Below, piece after piece: positions 26,153 through 36,161 of a stretch of DNA of 64,000 nucleotides. The position numbers and the translations under genes were made by a program. Under the pieces are notes generated by a model. That model did no database searches. It saw only the letters and a list, made by a program, of their open reading frames with translations, and had not been told where the DNA came from. Each line of letters opens with the position of its first letter. Position 1 is the stretch's first letter. The stretch comes from Marinoscillum sp. 108 (GTDB lineage: Bacteria; Bacteroidota; Bacteroidia; Cytophagales; Cyclobacteriaceae), in assembly GCF_902506655.1 (NCBI RefSeq), contig NZ_LR734808.1, positions 1,426,001 to 1,490,000 of the forward strand, read 5' to 3'.

Positions 26153-28777
26153 ATGACACAGGAAGAAAAACGGTTAGAAGAGTGTAGGAAGGGTATTTCC
26201 TGGAAAGAATGGGGTCCATATTTATCTGAAAGGCAATGGGCCACTGTGCGCGAAGATTATACTGAATCTGGTAACGCCTGGGAAAGTATCGTCCATGATC
26301 AGGCCCGAAGCAAATCTTACCGATGGGGCGAGGATGGTCTCGGAGGATTTAGTAATTCGGATCAGCGAATCTGTTTTGCCTGGGCCTTCTGGAATGGGAA
26401 AGATAAAATCCTCAAAGAGCGATTGTTTGGGCTCACTGGCCATGAAGGCAATCATGGCGAAGATGTCAAGGAACTCTACTTCTACCTGGACAGCACGCCG
26501 ACACACTCTTATATGAAAATGCTCTATAAGTATCCTATCAATGAGTTCCCCTACTCTGATTTGGTCGTAGAGAATCTGAAAAGAACCAAGAAACAGCGGG
26601 AATATGAAATCCTGGATACCGGAGTATTCGACAAAGACGAATATTTTGATATTTTTCTGGAATACGCCAAAGGCGCCCCGGATGACTTTTTGCTGAGAGC
26701 CGAAGTGCATAACAGAAGTAATAAAGATGCAGAGCTGACCCTGCTCCCAACTTTCTGGTTTCGCAACACCTGGTCCTCTGGCAGGGACTCCAATATCCCT
26801 GAAATTTCAGAGGTAAGCCCCACGGAAATGCTCATTAAACACCACCTGCTTGGAGACTATCATGTCTACTTCGGGGAAGAGGTGAAAGAGCAGATGTATT
26901 GTGACAATGCCACCAACCGGGTGAGACTCTATGGCGTGCCCAACAAGCAATCCAACTACCCCAAGGATGCAATCAATGATTACATCATCAACGGAAAAAA
27001 AACCCTTAATCCCAAAAAGAAAGGCACCAAGTCCTCCGCTCATTATAAAGTGATGGTACCCGCCGGGGGCTCTAAGACAGTAGAAATAAGGATGTCATCC
27101 GTGGCCTTGAGTCTACCCTTTGGGGACTATCAGGAGCTTCTGAACAAGCGCAAAGCTGAGGCGGATAGTTTCTACAGATCTATCCAGTCCAAAGTAATTG
27201 ACAAAGACCTTAAAAATATACAACGCCAGGCCTTTGCAGGCATGATGTGGAGCAAGCAGTTTTATTACTACAACATCAAAAACTGGATACACGGGGATCC
27301 GGGACGAATGAAACCCTCGCCTTCCCGAAAGAATGGGCGAAACTCGGACTGGCAGCATGTATACAACTATGATATACTGTCCATGCCAGACAAATGGGAA
27401 TATCCTTGGTTCGCCGCCTGGGATCTTGCCTTTCATTGCATTCCCATCACCAGGATCGATCCTGATTTTGCAAAAAACCAGCTGCTTCTGCTGCTGAAAG
27501 ACCGCTACCTCCACCCCAATGGTCAAATACCGGCCTATGAGTGGAATTTTAGTGACGTGAATCCACCGGTACACGCCTGGGCCGTGCTGCGCGTTTTCCA
27601 GATCGACCGGGAAACTACCGGGAAACCCGATTTTGATTTTCTCCAAAGGGCATTTCATAAACTCTCGATCAATTTCACCTGGTGGGTAAACCGGAAAGAC
27701 AAAGAAGGCAATAACGTATTTGAAGGCGGCTTCCTGGGACTGGACAATATTGGGGTGTTTGATAGAAATCACCCTGTGGTGGAAGATGCCAGACTGGAGC
27801 AGGCAGACAGTACCAGCTGGATGGCCATGTTCTCACTGAACATGCTGCGCATTTCTCTGGATCTGTCCATGGAGTATCCTGTTTATCAGGATATGGCCGT
27901 GAAGTTTTTTGAACACTTCCTCTACATCGCCGGGGCCATGAATAGTATAGGAGACACGGATGTAGACCTGTGGGATGATGAAGACAACTTCTACTACGAT
28001 GTAATGCATACGCCTGATCAGCCCAACCAGCGAATGAAAGTACGCTCCATGGTGGGCCTGATCCCTCTGTTTGCAATCGAAATTCTTCGAACTGAGGTTT
28101 ATAGCCGGTTGCCGGAGTTTAGAGAACGACTGGATTTCTTCCTGAAAGAACGCCCGAAACTAGCCTCACTGGTGGCCCGATGGGAAGAACCGGGAGAAGG
28201 CGAACACCGTCTGCTGAGTATCCTACGGGGTTTCAGAATGAAAAGGATCATTGAACGAATGTCAGACGAAGAGGAATTTCTTTCTAAGTATGGCATCCGG
28301 GCCCTCTCGAAATTCCACCTTAAGAATCCATACCAACTGGAAATAGATGGTCAGAAACTGGAAGTGGCCTACTTACCGGGAGAGTCCGACTCTTCCTTCT
28401 TTGGAGGCAACTCCAACTGGCGTGGCCCGATCTGGTTTCCTGTCAATTACCTTATTTTGGAGTCCCTATTGAAATATTCACACTACTACGGAAAAGACTA
28501 CCTGGTAGAATTTCCGATAGGCAGTGGCGTGAAGCACACCCTACTGGAGGTGACCCGCGAAATTTGTTTGCGGCTCATGAAAATTTTCATGAAAGATGAA
28601 AATGGGGAACGCCCGGTCTATGCCGGAAATAAGAAATTTCAAACTGATCCGCATTTCAAAGACTACATTTTGTTCTACGAATATTTCAATGGTGATACCG
28701 GTGAAGGACTTGGAGCCTCGCACCAGACCGGATGGACTGGTCTGGTGGCCGAACTCATTCATCGATATCATAATTAA
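26153..28777 (+). CDS. GH63-type (MGH1-like) glucosidase
   Basis: This 874-residue cytoplasmic enzyme has an N-terminal beta domain (to about 330) and an (alpha/alpha)6 barrel, as in bacterial GH63/YgjK-like alpha-glucosidases. Conserved barrel segments are EYPWFAAWDLAFHCIP, GQIPAYEWNFSDVNPPVHAWA, EQADSTSWMAMFSLNML, SNWRGPIWFPVNYLI and GEGLGASHQTGWTGLVAELI. The last two hold the residues expected near the active site. No signal peptide is present, so it probably acts on imported or stored oligosaccharides such as mannosylglycerate- or glucosylglycerate-type or alpha-glucans; this is inference. It is monocistronic, divergent from guaA. Confidence 0.88.
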   Translation: MTQEEKRLEECRKGISWKEWGPYLSERQWATVREDYTESGNAWESIVHDQARSKSYRWGEDGLGGFSNSDQRICFAWAFWNGKDKILKERLFGLTGHEGNHGEDVKELYFYLDSTPTHSYMKMLYKYPINEFPYSDLVVENLKRTKKQREYEILDTGVFDKDEYFDIFLEYAKGAPDDFLLRAEVHNRSNKDAELTLLPTFWFRNTWSSGRDSNIPEISEVSPTEMLIKHHLLGDYHVYFGEEVKEQMYCDNATNRVRLYGVPNKQSNYPKDAINDYIINGKKTLNPKKKGTKSSAHYKVMVPAGGSKTVEIRMSSVALSLPFGDYQELLNKRKAEADSFYRSIQSKVIDKDLKNIQRQAFAGMMWSKQFYYYNIKNWIHGDPGRMKPSPSRKNGRNSDWQHVYNYDILSMPDKWEYPWFAAWDLAFHCIPITRIDPDFAKNQLLLLLKDRYLHPNGQIPAYEWNFSDVNPPVHAWAVLRVFQIDRETTGKPDFDFLQRAFHKLSINFTWWVNRKDKEGNNVFEGGFLGLDNIGVFDRNHPVVEDARLEQADSTSWMAMFSLNMLRISLDLSMEYPVYQDMAVKFFEHFLYIAGAMNSIGDTDVDLWDDEDNFYYDVMHTPDQPNQRMKVRSMVGLIPLFAIEILRTEVYSRLPEFRERLDFFLKERPKLASLVARWEEPGEGEHRLLSILRGFRMKRIIERMSDEEEFLSKYGIRALSKFHLKNPYQLEIDGQKLEVAYLPGESDSSFFGGNSNWRGPIWFPVNYLILESLLKYSHYYGKDYLVEFPIGSGVKHTLLEVTREICLRLMKIFMKDENGERPVYAGNKKFQTDPHFKDYILFYEYFNGDTGEGLGASHQTGWTGLVAELIHRYHN

Positions 28778-28843
28778 ACATTTAACTCTGTAATCACCCA
28801 TAAGTAATACGAGCTTCCTAGTTTTGTACCCAAAAAAGAGCCG

Positions 28844-30463
28844 ATGCGAAAACTCATTCTGATCCTTTTTCTCTTACCCTCCCTTAGCGCAATTGGCCAG
28901 GCCAAAAAGCCAAAGCTGGTCGTAGGGATAGTCGTAGACCAGATGCGACATGAGTACCTTCAGCGATTTGAATCCAAATATGGCAACGACGGATTTAAGA
29001 GAATGATCAGAGATGGATTTGAAGCCAGAAACAATCACTATAATTATATACCTACCTACACCGCACCTGGTCATGCCTCCATTTACACGGGTACTACCCC
29101 GCGCTATCATGGCATCATTGGCAACGACTGGTACAGCCGGGTACTCGGCCGGTCGGTCTATTGTGTGGGAGACACCTCCGCAAGTAGTGTGGGTGGAAGT
29201 GCACTAAGTGGTAAAATATCCCCAAAAAACCTGATAGTAAATACCATCACTGATGAACTCAAGCTAACCACCAACTTCAGATCCAAAGTGGTGGGAGTTT
29301 CCATCAAAGACCGTGGAGCAGTTCTGCCTGCCGGGCATGCCCCCGATGGCGCGTATTGGTATGATTCTCGGACCGGTGAGTTTATGACTTCAGACTTTTA
29401 CATGGATGCCCTCCCTCAATGGTTGGTGAATTTTAACCAAAAGAAGCTGGTAGATAAATACTCCAACCAAACCTGGAATACCCTCATACCAATAGCTGAG
29501 TACACTGAAAGCACTCCTGATGACAACTCCTATGAGAATGGATTCAAAGGCAAAGAAACTCCCACTTTTCCTTATGACCTCAAGGTACTCAGAGAATCAA
29601 ATGGACCTTACGGACTGATCCGTTCTACTCCTTTTGGTAACTCTCTGGTACTCGATTTGGCCAAAGCTTCGATCGAGGGAGAGCAGCTTGGTACTGACCA
29701 AATTACGGATTTTCTGTCGGTCAGTCTGTCCTCTACAGATTACGTAGGGCACAACTTCGGACCCAACTCGGTGGAGGTGGAAGACACCTATCTGAGACTT
29801 GACAAAGACCTTGGGGACTTCCTGACTTATCTTGATAAGAAAATAGGCGTTGGTGAATACATGGTTTTTCTTACGGCAGATCACGGAGTGGTAGCTAACC
29901 CTCAGTTTTTGCTGGACAATGGACTCCCCGGTGGGTACATCGATACCGATGAGGTAAAGGAGATTTTCGCAGAGGCCGCACAAAGTTTGGGTGATTATAT
30001 ACTCAGTACGTCAAATGATCAGATTTTTCTGAACCGGGATCTGATCGACTCGGCAGGACTGGAACTGGAAGCGATCCAAAAAGCATTTGCCGAAGCGGCG
30101 ATGAAAATTCCCGCCGTAGCGGAAACTTTCACTGCCACGAGTATGGACACTTTTGACTACACAGATCCGATGCGAAGTAATTTGCAAAATGGTTATAACC
30201 GCAAACTCTCCGGAGACGTACTCTTGTTTATGAAACCTGGCTACCTCACCAATACCTACGGGCTTAAGGGCTCCTCACATGGTACCGGATACTCGTATGA
30301 CACCCATGTACCACTGCTGTTTTTTGGGGCCGGTATCAAAAAAGGCGCCACAGTAGAGAAAACCTACATTACCGACATTGCCCCTACGCTGGCGATGTTA
30401 TTGAATATTTCCATTCCAAATGCCGCCGTGACAGGCGCACCCATAGAAGAGATTTTTGAATGA
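28844..30463 (+). CDS. PafA-like alkaline phosphatase
   Basis: This 539-residue exported phosphatase belongs to the type I phosphodiesterase/alkaline phosphatase superfamily. A signal peptide (about 1-19) is followed by VGIVVDQMRHEYL with zinc ligand Asp32, and the nucleophile Thr73 in TYTAPGHASIYTGT. STDYVGHNFGPNS, TADHGV and GSSHGTGYSYDTHVPLLF supply the remaining zinc ligands. This matches the PafA-type phosphate-insensitive periplasmic enzyme of Bacteroidota, with Thr nucleophile instead of Ser. A TAGTTTTG match to the Bacteroidota -7 element lies at 28819-28826, but no clear -33 box precedes it. The stop overlaps the HAD gene (ATGA). Confidence 0.93.
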   Translation: MRKLILILFLLPSLSAIGQAKKPKLVVGIVVDQMRHEYLQRFESKYGNDGFKRMIRDGFEARNNHYNYIPTYTAPGHASIYTGTTPRYHGIIGNDWYSRVLGRSVYCVGDTSASSVGGSALSGKISPKNLIVNTITDELKLTTNFRSKVVGVSIKDRGAVLPAGHAPDGAYWYDSRTGEFMTSDFYMDALPQWLVNFNQKKLVDKYSNQTWNTLIPIAEYTESTPDDNSYENGFKGKETPTFPYDLKVLRESNGPYGLIRSTPFGNSLVLDLAKASIEGEQLGTDQITDFLSVSLSSTDYVGHNFGPNSVEVEDTYLRLDKDLGDFLTYLDKKIGVGEYMVFLTADHGVVANPQFLLDNGLPGGYIDTDEVKEIFAEAAQSLGDYILSTSNDQIFLNRDLIDSAGLELEAIQKAFAEAAMKIPAVAETFTATSMDTFDYTDPMRSNLQNGYNRKLSGDVLLFMKPGYLTNTYGLKGSSHGTGYSYDTHVPLLFFGAGIKKGATVEKTYITDIAPTLAMLLNISIPNAAVTGAPIEEIFE

Positions 30464-31110
30464 TCGGACTGATATTTGATATGGATGGTGTCATTGTGCA
30501 CAACAATGAATACCATTATCTGGCCTGGCAAAAACTGGCCAAAAAGTACAATGTGAAAATTACCCGGAAGTACTATCGGGAAAAGATGAACGGACGCACG
30601 CTGATGGAGCTGATGGAAATCATCTTCGATGGTGAACTGGATAAAAGTCAGGCACTCAGTGTTGGGCTGGAGAAGGAAGCCATCTATCGGGAGCTCTATG
30701 CTGAACACCGAGAGGCTACCAAAGGGTTGATACCATTCCTGGAACTTGCTAAATCCAAAAACATTCCTATGGTAGTAGGTACTTCCGCTCCCAAAGAGAA
30801 TGTGGTTTTCACCCTGGATGGACTCGATTTACGAAAGTACTTTGTGGGTGTAGTAGATGACAGTATGGTCACTAAAGGAAAACCGGAACCGGAAGTTTAC
30901 CTGAAGTGCGCGGAGATGATCAAAAGGGAGCCTCAGAAGTGTATTGTATTTGAAGACGCTCTTTCAGGCATCAAAGCGGGTCAAAGAGCTGGCGCCAAAG
31001 TGATTGCGCTGGCCACTTCACACGGGCGGGAAGAGCTCTCTGCTGACCTTATCATCGATGACTTCTCGCAACTGAAGTGGGAACAGGTGGAAGCCCTACT
31101 CGGAGTGTAA
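30460..31110 (+). CDS. HAD-family phosphatase, beta-phosphoglucomutase-like
   Basis: This 216-residue cytoplasmic HAD superfamily enzyme has catalytic DxD at Asp7/Asp9 (IFDMDGV), an alpha-helical cap (about 15-85), motif II Thr/Ser in VVGTSAP, the motif III Lys near KGKPEPEVYL, and motif IV FEDALSGIKAG. This subset includes beta-phosphoglucomutases and sugar phosphatases. Translation is coupled to the PafA-like gene by a 4-bp overlap, suggesting a joint role in phosphate or sugar-phosphate salvage. Substrate cannot be read from sequence. Confidence 0.92.
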   Translation: MIGLIFDMDGVIVHNNEYHYLAWQKLAKKYNVKITRKYYREKMNGRTLMELMEIIFDGELDKSQALSVGLEKEAIYRELYAEHREATKGLIPFLELAKSKNIPMVVGTSAPKENVVFTLDGLDLRKYFVGVVDDSMVTKGKPEPEVYLKCAEMIKREPQKCIVFEDALSGIKAGQRAGAKVIALATSHGREELSADLIIDDFSQLKWEQVEALLGV

Positions 31111-31212
31111 GAGATTCCTACAAATTATTTGATATCGGAAAAGGGCTTTACACCTAAAAAAGTGTTGTGGTGAATGGTGATAACTCCTCATTTGAGTAAA
31201 TTCTGCCCTCAT

Positions 31213-31881
31213 ATGCTGAATTCCATTTTAAAAAACCTTTGCTTCTGCCTGATACTACTAGCTGCAGTGACTGTAGAAGCACAAACACTCAGAGTAGCCA
31301 AGCTAAAATACGATGGCGGTGGAGACTGGTATGCCAACAAAACGGCATTGCCCAATCTAATCTCCTACTGCAATGAACATCTGAAGACTGACATTGCCAG
31401 TGAAGAAGAAATTGTGGAAGTGGGGAGCCCTGACCTGTTTTTGTTTCCATATGTGTATATGACCGGGCACGGCAATGCGGTTTTTAGCAGTCAGCAAGCA
31501 GAAAACCTGCGAAACTATCTTACATCAGGTGGGTTCCTGCACATTGATGACAACTACGGCCTGGATCCGTACATTCGGCTGGAAATGAGTAAAGTATTTC
31601 CAAACCTCAACTTTGTGGAGCTGCCATTTGACCATCCCATCTACCATCAGAAGTATGATTTCCCGGAAGGGCTTCCTAAAATCCATGAACATGACGGTAA
31701 ACCTGCTCAGGGGTTTGGTCTTTTCTATGAGGGTCGCCTCGTATGTTTCTATTCCTATGAGAGCGATCTGGGCAACGGCTGGGAAGATCAGGTCATCTAC
31801 AACGACCCCCAGGAGGTACGACTGAAGGCACTAAAAATGGGTGCCAACATCATCAGTTATGTGTTTACGACGGAGAACTAA
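31213..31881 (+). CDS. DUF4159 exported protein
   Basis: The protein is about 222 residues from the ATG at 31213, which directly precedes a signal peptide (MLNSILKNLCFCLILLAAVTVEAQ). An upstream in-frame ATG at 31174 would spoil this. The mature part is a DUF4159 domain with VAKLKYDGGGDWYANKT, YMTGHGNAVFSSQQAENLRNYL and GGFLHIDDNYG. The domain resembles the class I glutamine amidotransferase-like fold without the Cys nucleophile. The family is widespread in Bacteroidota and Planctomycetes and often near BatA/MoxR genes, but not here. Function unknown. Confidence 0.9.
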   Translation: MLNSILKNLCFCLILLAAVTVEAQTLRVAKLKYDGGGDWYANKTALPNLISYCNEHLKTDIASEEEIVEVGSPDLFLFPYVYMTGHGNAVFSSQQAENLRNYLTSGGFLHIDDNYGLDPYIRLEMSKVFPNLNFVELPFDHPIYHQKYDFPEGLPKIHEHDGKPAQGFGLFYEGRLVCFYSYESDLGNGWEDQVIYNDPQEVRLKALKMGANIISYVFTTEN

Positions 31882-31954
31882 ACCTAAATAATCTTACAAA
31901 ACAGTTATATTTAATGGATTGTTTTAAGAAATCATTCATACAGAGCTGAGTACC

Positions 31955-32467
31955 ATGGCCATTCTCACCACCCCCCGCCTCTCTATCGAAAAAGTAACCC
32001 TGAACGACAGTGCGTTTATTTTTGAGCTGATGAACACCCCCACTTGGATCCAATACATTGGTGACCGATCCATCAAAAGCATAGCGGATGCCACTGCATA
32101 CATTGAAACCAATTACCTCACCAGCTACAAAGAGAATGGCTATGGCCTCTATAAGATGGTCCTCACCTCCACCCTCGCACCCATCGGCATGTGTGGTTTT
32201 GTGAAAAGGGACTACCTGGACGCTCCGGACATTGGGTTTGCGGTACTGCCAGCATATGAGGGAATGGGCTATACTTCGGAGGCGGCCACAAAAATACTCG
32301 ACTATGGCCTCCATACGTTGAACCTGGAGCTTGTCCTGGGGATCACTTCATTGGAAAACATCCGATCCCAACGCCTCCTCGAGAAACTAGGTCTGATCAA
32401 ACAAGGCACCATTCAATCAGCAGAAATAGGCAAAACACTGTATTTGTACTCTACTCAACCCAGCTGA
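31955..32467 (+). CDS. GNAT N-acetyltransferase
   Basis: This 170-residue cytoplasmic acyltransferase resembles the RimJ/RimL group. It has an N-terminal TPRLSIEKVTLNDSAFIFELMNTP, the beta4-beta5 strand IGMCGFVKRDYLDAPDIGFAVLPAYEGMGYTSEAA containing the acetyl-CoA-binding G-MGYT loop, and VLGITSLENIRSQRLLEKLGL. It acts on a protein N-terminus or a small amine; target unknown. It stands alone, 73 bp after DUF4159 and 153 bp before the DUF418 gene. Confidence 0.92.
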   Translation: MAILTTPRLSIEKVTLNDSAFIFELMNTPTWIQYIGDRSIKSIADATAYIETNYLTSYKENGYGLYKMVLTSTLAPIGMCGFVKRDYLDAPDIGFAVLPAYEGMGYTSEAATKILDYGLHTLNLELVLGITSLENIRSQRLLEKLGLIKQGTIQSAEIGKTLYLYSTQPS

Positions 32468-32485
32468 TTCTAGTGCTTTAACAGG

Positions 32486-32566
32486 AAAGTGCCTTGACCA
32501 AACCTTGGATCGCAAATTCCAGGTCTTACATTTTTCTCCCGCATAAACTGGCACTTTATTAGACCT
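32486..32566. repeat. Interlocked inverted repeats between GNAT and DUF418 genes
   Basis: Two pairs of complementary arms interlock: AAAGTGCC (32486-32493) with GGCACTTT (32550-32557), and AGGTCT (32521-32526) with AGACCT (32561-32566). As RNA these could form an H-type pseudoknot about 55-135 nt before the DUF418 start. The arms are short and could be chance; no known riboswitch is recognised. Confidence 0.25.
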
Positions 32567-32620
32567 TCGGGTAACTTTCTCCACCGAGTCATTCGCAACC
32601 AACCAAATCATAAACAGCCT

Positions 32621-33886
32621 ATGTCCCAACCCCTCCCAAGTCCGGCCCCTACCTCCTCAGCAGAGCGGATCGGTACATTGGATTTCCTGAGAGGTATTGC
32701 CATTCTCGGAATCCTGGTGATGAACATCGAGAGTTTCTCCTACCCGGACCCCTGGAGTCCTTTCAAAAATGGATTCAGTGGACCTGAGGATCATACAGTT
32801 CGTTTCTGGGTGTATTTTCTGGCTCAGGGGAAATTCTTCAGCATGTTTACCCTTCTCTTCGGTGTGGGTTTTTATGTTTTCCTGGAAAGGCTGGAAGCCA
32901 AAGGACTCGGGCTCAAGGCCCTCGACATATATGCGCGGAGATTACTCTGGCTATTTGTGATAGGGGTGATTCATGCTTACATGATCTGGGATGGAGATGT
33001 GCTGTACCATTATGCAGTTTGCGGCTTCCTGATCTTCCCTTTCCGCTCCTTCACCATCAGACAGTTGCTTATGGTACTGTGTATACCCATTGCCATTCTG
33101 CTTTTCAATGACTATCAACGTACCCTCCGTACCCAAAACTCATTTCTTTCTTATGAAAAGGCCATTGAGAAAAGTGAGGATGAACGAACAGCCGATGAAC
33201 AGCGCACCATTGACCAATGGGTCAGGAAGACCACAGAGGGAAAGTCAGAGATGAAAGTGGATGAAACTCCTCGACAGACCCTTCTGGAAAGCTGGGTGGC
33301 CAATGCGGAACATACACGTGTTCACAAAGGTGCCATCCTCTATCAGGGCATCTTATTCCGTACCCTGATTATGATGATTTTGGGCATCCTCTTATATAAA
33401 TCGGGGATTTTCAAAGACTACCGGTCTGCCAGGTACTATTGGCCACTTACCATCACCATCCTGATACTGGCCCTTGTCATCAATTACCATCGCTATCAGC
33501 ACTGGACGTATGATTACTACCATCCTGTCACTAACATCTGGGAAGGTTGGCTTTTCACTTTCCCTAAGGAAACGCTCGGATTGGCATACATTCTGGTATT
33601 CAATGGGCTCTATCAAAAGTGGCTCAAAAACAGCAAGTTCAAAATCATATCCACCGCCGGAAAAATGGCCCTCACCAACTACATTTTTCAGAGCATTCTC
33701 TGTGGGCTTATATTCTATGGCTATGGCCTGGGCAAGTACAACGAATATTCCAGATTCGAACTATTGCTGATTGTTGTTATGATCTGGGTCATACAACTGG
33801 GTTTGAGCTGGTGGTGGATGAAGCGCTTTAGTCAAGGTCCGTTAGAGAGGGCCTGGCGAAAGCTGACCTACAAGGCTTTTAGCTAG
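32621..33886 (+). CDS. DUF418 membrane protein
   Basis: This 421-residue polytopic membrane protein has an N-terminal ERIGTLDFLRGIAILGILVMNIESF signature of DUF418/YeiB-like proteins. The family's characteristic WIVRRWRRGPLEWLWR-type tail is present as WWMKRFSQGPLERAWRKLTYKAF. A central cytoplasmic or periplasmic region (about 165-240) is highly charged. The family is related to membrane acyltransferases; activity unproven. It is convergent with the haloperoxidase gene, with 14 bp between the stops. Confidence 0.92.
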   Translation: MSQPLPSPAPTSSAERIGTLDFLRGIAILGILVMNIESFSYPDPWSPFKNGFSGPEDHTVRFWVYFLAQGKFFSMFTLLFGVGFYVFLERLEAKGLGLKALDIYARRLLWLFVIGVIHAYMIWDGDVLYHYAVCGFLIFPFRSFTIRQLLMVLCIPIAILLFNDYQRTLRTQNSFLSYEKAIEKSEDERTADEQRTIDQWVRKTTEGKSEMKVDETPRQTLLESWVANAEHTRVHKGAILYQGILFRTLIMMILGILLYKSGIFKDYRSARYYWPLTITILILALVINYHRYQHWTYDYYHPVTNIWEGWLFTFPKETLGLAYILVFNGLYQKWLKNSKFKIISTAGKMALTNYIFQSILCGLIFYGYGLGKYNEYSRFELLLIVVMIWVIQLGLSWWWMKRFSQGPLERAWRKLTYKAFS

Positions 33887-33900
33887 CAACCTCTATTCAC

Positions 33901-36066
33901 TTATCTAACCACCATCTTCATGGTCTGCATATGTTGGGAATATTGCAGCCTAATGAGATAAATACCCTCGCGTGCGGGCATCTGCAGCGGCTCTCCCTCA
34001 CTGAAAACCCGAACCAATCTGCCATTGAGATCATAAATAATGACTTCCTGACAGCCAGCAGGTATGGCCAGAATAGACATGGGGCTCACGGGATTGGGCA
34101 GGCCCACGGGTTCTGTCGGCTTCACACCAAGGGTCACTCCCTGAAAATAAGATCTCGCCACCTCAAAAGCCCTTTTACCCACCTTCTCTCCGATCAGGCG
34201 CCCGGGAATATCATCTACTGGCGGGTGGATTCCACCCCATATCCGGGAAAGGCTGCACTGATCGCTGGCATCCCGATACGTAGCCCATTGCAGGACCACA
34301 TCCACACTTGGCCCTTCTTCGAACACCAGGAATTCGTTTTTCTTAGCCACAAACTCACCCATGCCGCCGGGAAAAAAGGCGCTTCCCGTGAGCGAGGTAA
34401 GTACCTCAGCTCCGGCCCTTGAATAAGTAGAGTGGCCAGACACATACCCTGCAAACGGAGGAGTCACAAAGGTAGGCCGCTGATATGGCCACCAGTTTTC
34501 TGCCAGGATCCACCCAACCCCTGCATCCTCGGTATCAGGATTTTGAATGAAGGTAGGTCCGCGCCATGCATACAGTTTGATTTTACCAATGTGTTGACCC
34601 TGCTGTCCCGAAAGCGGATCGTTATTGCCCTTTACTACCTCCACTCTGCCTGGAGCCAGCTTGATCCCCGCCGGATGATAATTTCGCAAGGTCTGATCAG
34701 ATGACTGCCCCAGAGAAGCCATATACCTGATGGCCGATATGGGCCGGATATAATCATAATACCCCTTGATTCCCCAGGAAGCAATGGCCGCATCGTGCAT
34801 CGCTCCTCCCAGTGTGAAATAGGCCTTAACATCCCACTCCAGATCATCCATCACGGGCCCCTCGCCCTGATATCTTTTCTCAAACCGGGGGTGGTCATTC
34901 ACGTAATTGAGAATGGTAAACCAATGTCCGGGTGGCGTTTCAGAATCGGGACCATCTGCCCAAAACTCTGCCAATACCCGAGTATAATCACCTCGTGGCA
35001 CCATCTGAGGGACATAAGGCTGCTGAGTAATTGGATTGACCAGGTGACCTGCACTGTGGTCACCCCCCTCGCGGGCATCATAGAAGGTTTTCATTTCATC
35101 GACGGTTGCAGGAAAATTCCGGATATCCAGATTTCCAATAGCACCCGGGGAAATATCCCAGAGCACTCCGTCAGTGGGATCGAGGTGTGCAGACCACAAA
35201 GCCACCATTTCATGACTCCACACATAGTCGGCACTTTTTTCCTTGCTTTTAATGTCGAGTTTTGGCGGAGCTCCAGGGTCATGGTAAACCCAGTAAGTTT
35301 GATGGTCCCGGCTTTTGATAGACAAATGACTCTTGTTCAGGGCAAATGGAATCACGTAGCCCCACTCGGCACTCAAAAACTCAGGCACAATGTTATAACT
35401 CACGTGACCGGATTGATCTACAAACGCCCCAAAGGCCAGGGGTTGCCACCGGTTGGGGTCACTCATTTTCCGGACTCCAGCCAGCTCCGGAACCATCGGT
35501 TCATTCACGGGTGCGTAAAACTGGTTTTTGTATCCCGCAGACTCAAAAGATCCATCCTGATCTCCAAAAGCCAACATCTGGCTGGCTATGTAATTGCCTA
35601 ATGCAGCGGGAGAACCATCGACATAGTCTGTGGACTCATCAGATGGGTCATACCCCAATGACTCCATCAGCGCATCCATTTCCTCTTTGATAAGCAAAAT
35701 ACCGGGTGACCTGACAAAACGATGTTCCAGCAACCTATAGACTGCATAACTCATAGCCTCTTCCTGTGCCAGAGTCACATTTTCAGGAATATGGACGCCC
35801 GAAAAGGGAATATGAAAACCAGAATGCATTCGTCCGAGAAAGTAGGGCGACGCCTGCAACTCATAAGCAGCCCAGGCATCATACATGGCTGCTGAGATAT
35901 GAAATAGATTTCTGGCATGCACAGTCGGCCTGGCATAATCTTTTCTGATGGCATCCAGAACCACCTCATTCCACTGCCTCGCAACAGAATGCTGAGCAAT
36001 CACTTGAGTAGCCGTACTCACGAGCAGGCCACCAAGCAGTAGATAACAAAGCAGGAGTTTCATCAT
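33901..36066 (-). CDS. Vanadium-dependent haloperoxidase with T9SS sorting domain
   Basis: This 721-residue secreted protein has a signal peptide (about 1-24) and a catalytic part of the vanadium haloperoxidase/PAP2 superfamily. It ends in a roughly 70-residue type IX secretion sorting domain (NPVSPMSILAIPAG, EVIIYDLNGRLVRVF, GIYLIRLQYS, terminal KMVVR). The three vanadate-binding blocks are visible: YIRPISAIRY (about 440), GYVSGHSTYSR (about 540, SGH) and SRIWGGIHPPVDDIPG (about 605). Such enzymes oxidise halides with hydrogen peroxide; some relatives are phosphatases, so activity is not certain. The PQQ dehydrogenase gene lies 95 bp upstream in the same direction. Export to the outside through T9SS is strongly suggested. 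Confidence 0.9.
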   Translation of the reverse strand: MMKLLLCYLLLGGLLVSTATQVIAQHSVARQWNEVVLDAIRKDYARPTVHARNLFHISAAMYDAWAAYELQASPYFLGRMHSGFHIPFSGVHIPENVTLAQEEAMSYAVYRLLEHRFVRSPGILLIKEEMDALMESLGYDPSDESTDYVDGSPAALGNYIASQMLAFGDQDGSFESAGYKNQFYAPVNEPMVPELAGVRKMSDPNRWQPLAFGAFVDQSGHVSYNIVPEFLSAEWGYVIPFALNKSHLSIKSRDHQTYWVYHDPGAPPKLDIKSKEKSADYVWSHEMVALWSAHLDPTDGVLWDISPGAIGNLDIRNFPATVDEMKTFYDAREGGDHSAGHLVNPITQQPYVPQMVPRGDYTRVLAEFWADGPDSETPPGHWFTILNYVNDHPRFEKRYQGEGPVMDDLEWDVKAYFTLGGAMHDAAIASWGIKGYYDYIRPISAIRYMASLGQSSDQTLRNYHPAGIKLAPGRVEVVKGNNDPLSGQQGQHIGKIKLYAWRGPTFIQNPDTEDAGVGWILAENWWPYQRPTFVTPPFAGYVSGHSTYSRAGAEVLTSLTGSAFFPGGMGEFVAKKNEFLVFEEGPSVDVVLQWATYRDASDQCSLSRIWGGIHPPVDDIPGRLIGEKVGKRAFEVARSYFQGVTLGVKPTEPVGLPNPVSPMSILAIPAGCQEVIIYDLNGRLVRVFSEGEPLQMPAREGIYLIRLQYSQHMQTMKMVVR

Positions 36067-36161
36067 TGGTCAAGCTTGTGTACAAAAACAAACATCTGAC
36101 AATTATCCCTCATTACGCTCAAGCAAAAAAAGCAAAACTTTAATGGCAGTCAACTTTGGTT

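Noticed and set aside
34795-35601. 268-codon open frame on the + strand opposite the haloperoxidase
   Set aside because: It is antisense to a gene with clear catalytic motifs, has no family-like sequence or start signals, and mirrors that gene's codon bias.
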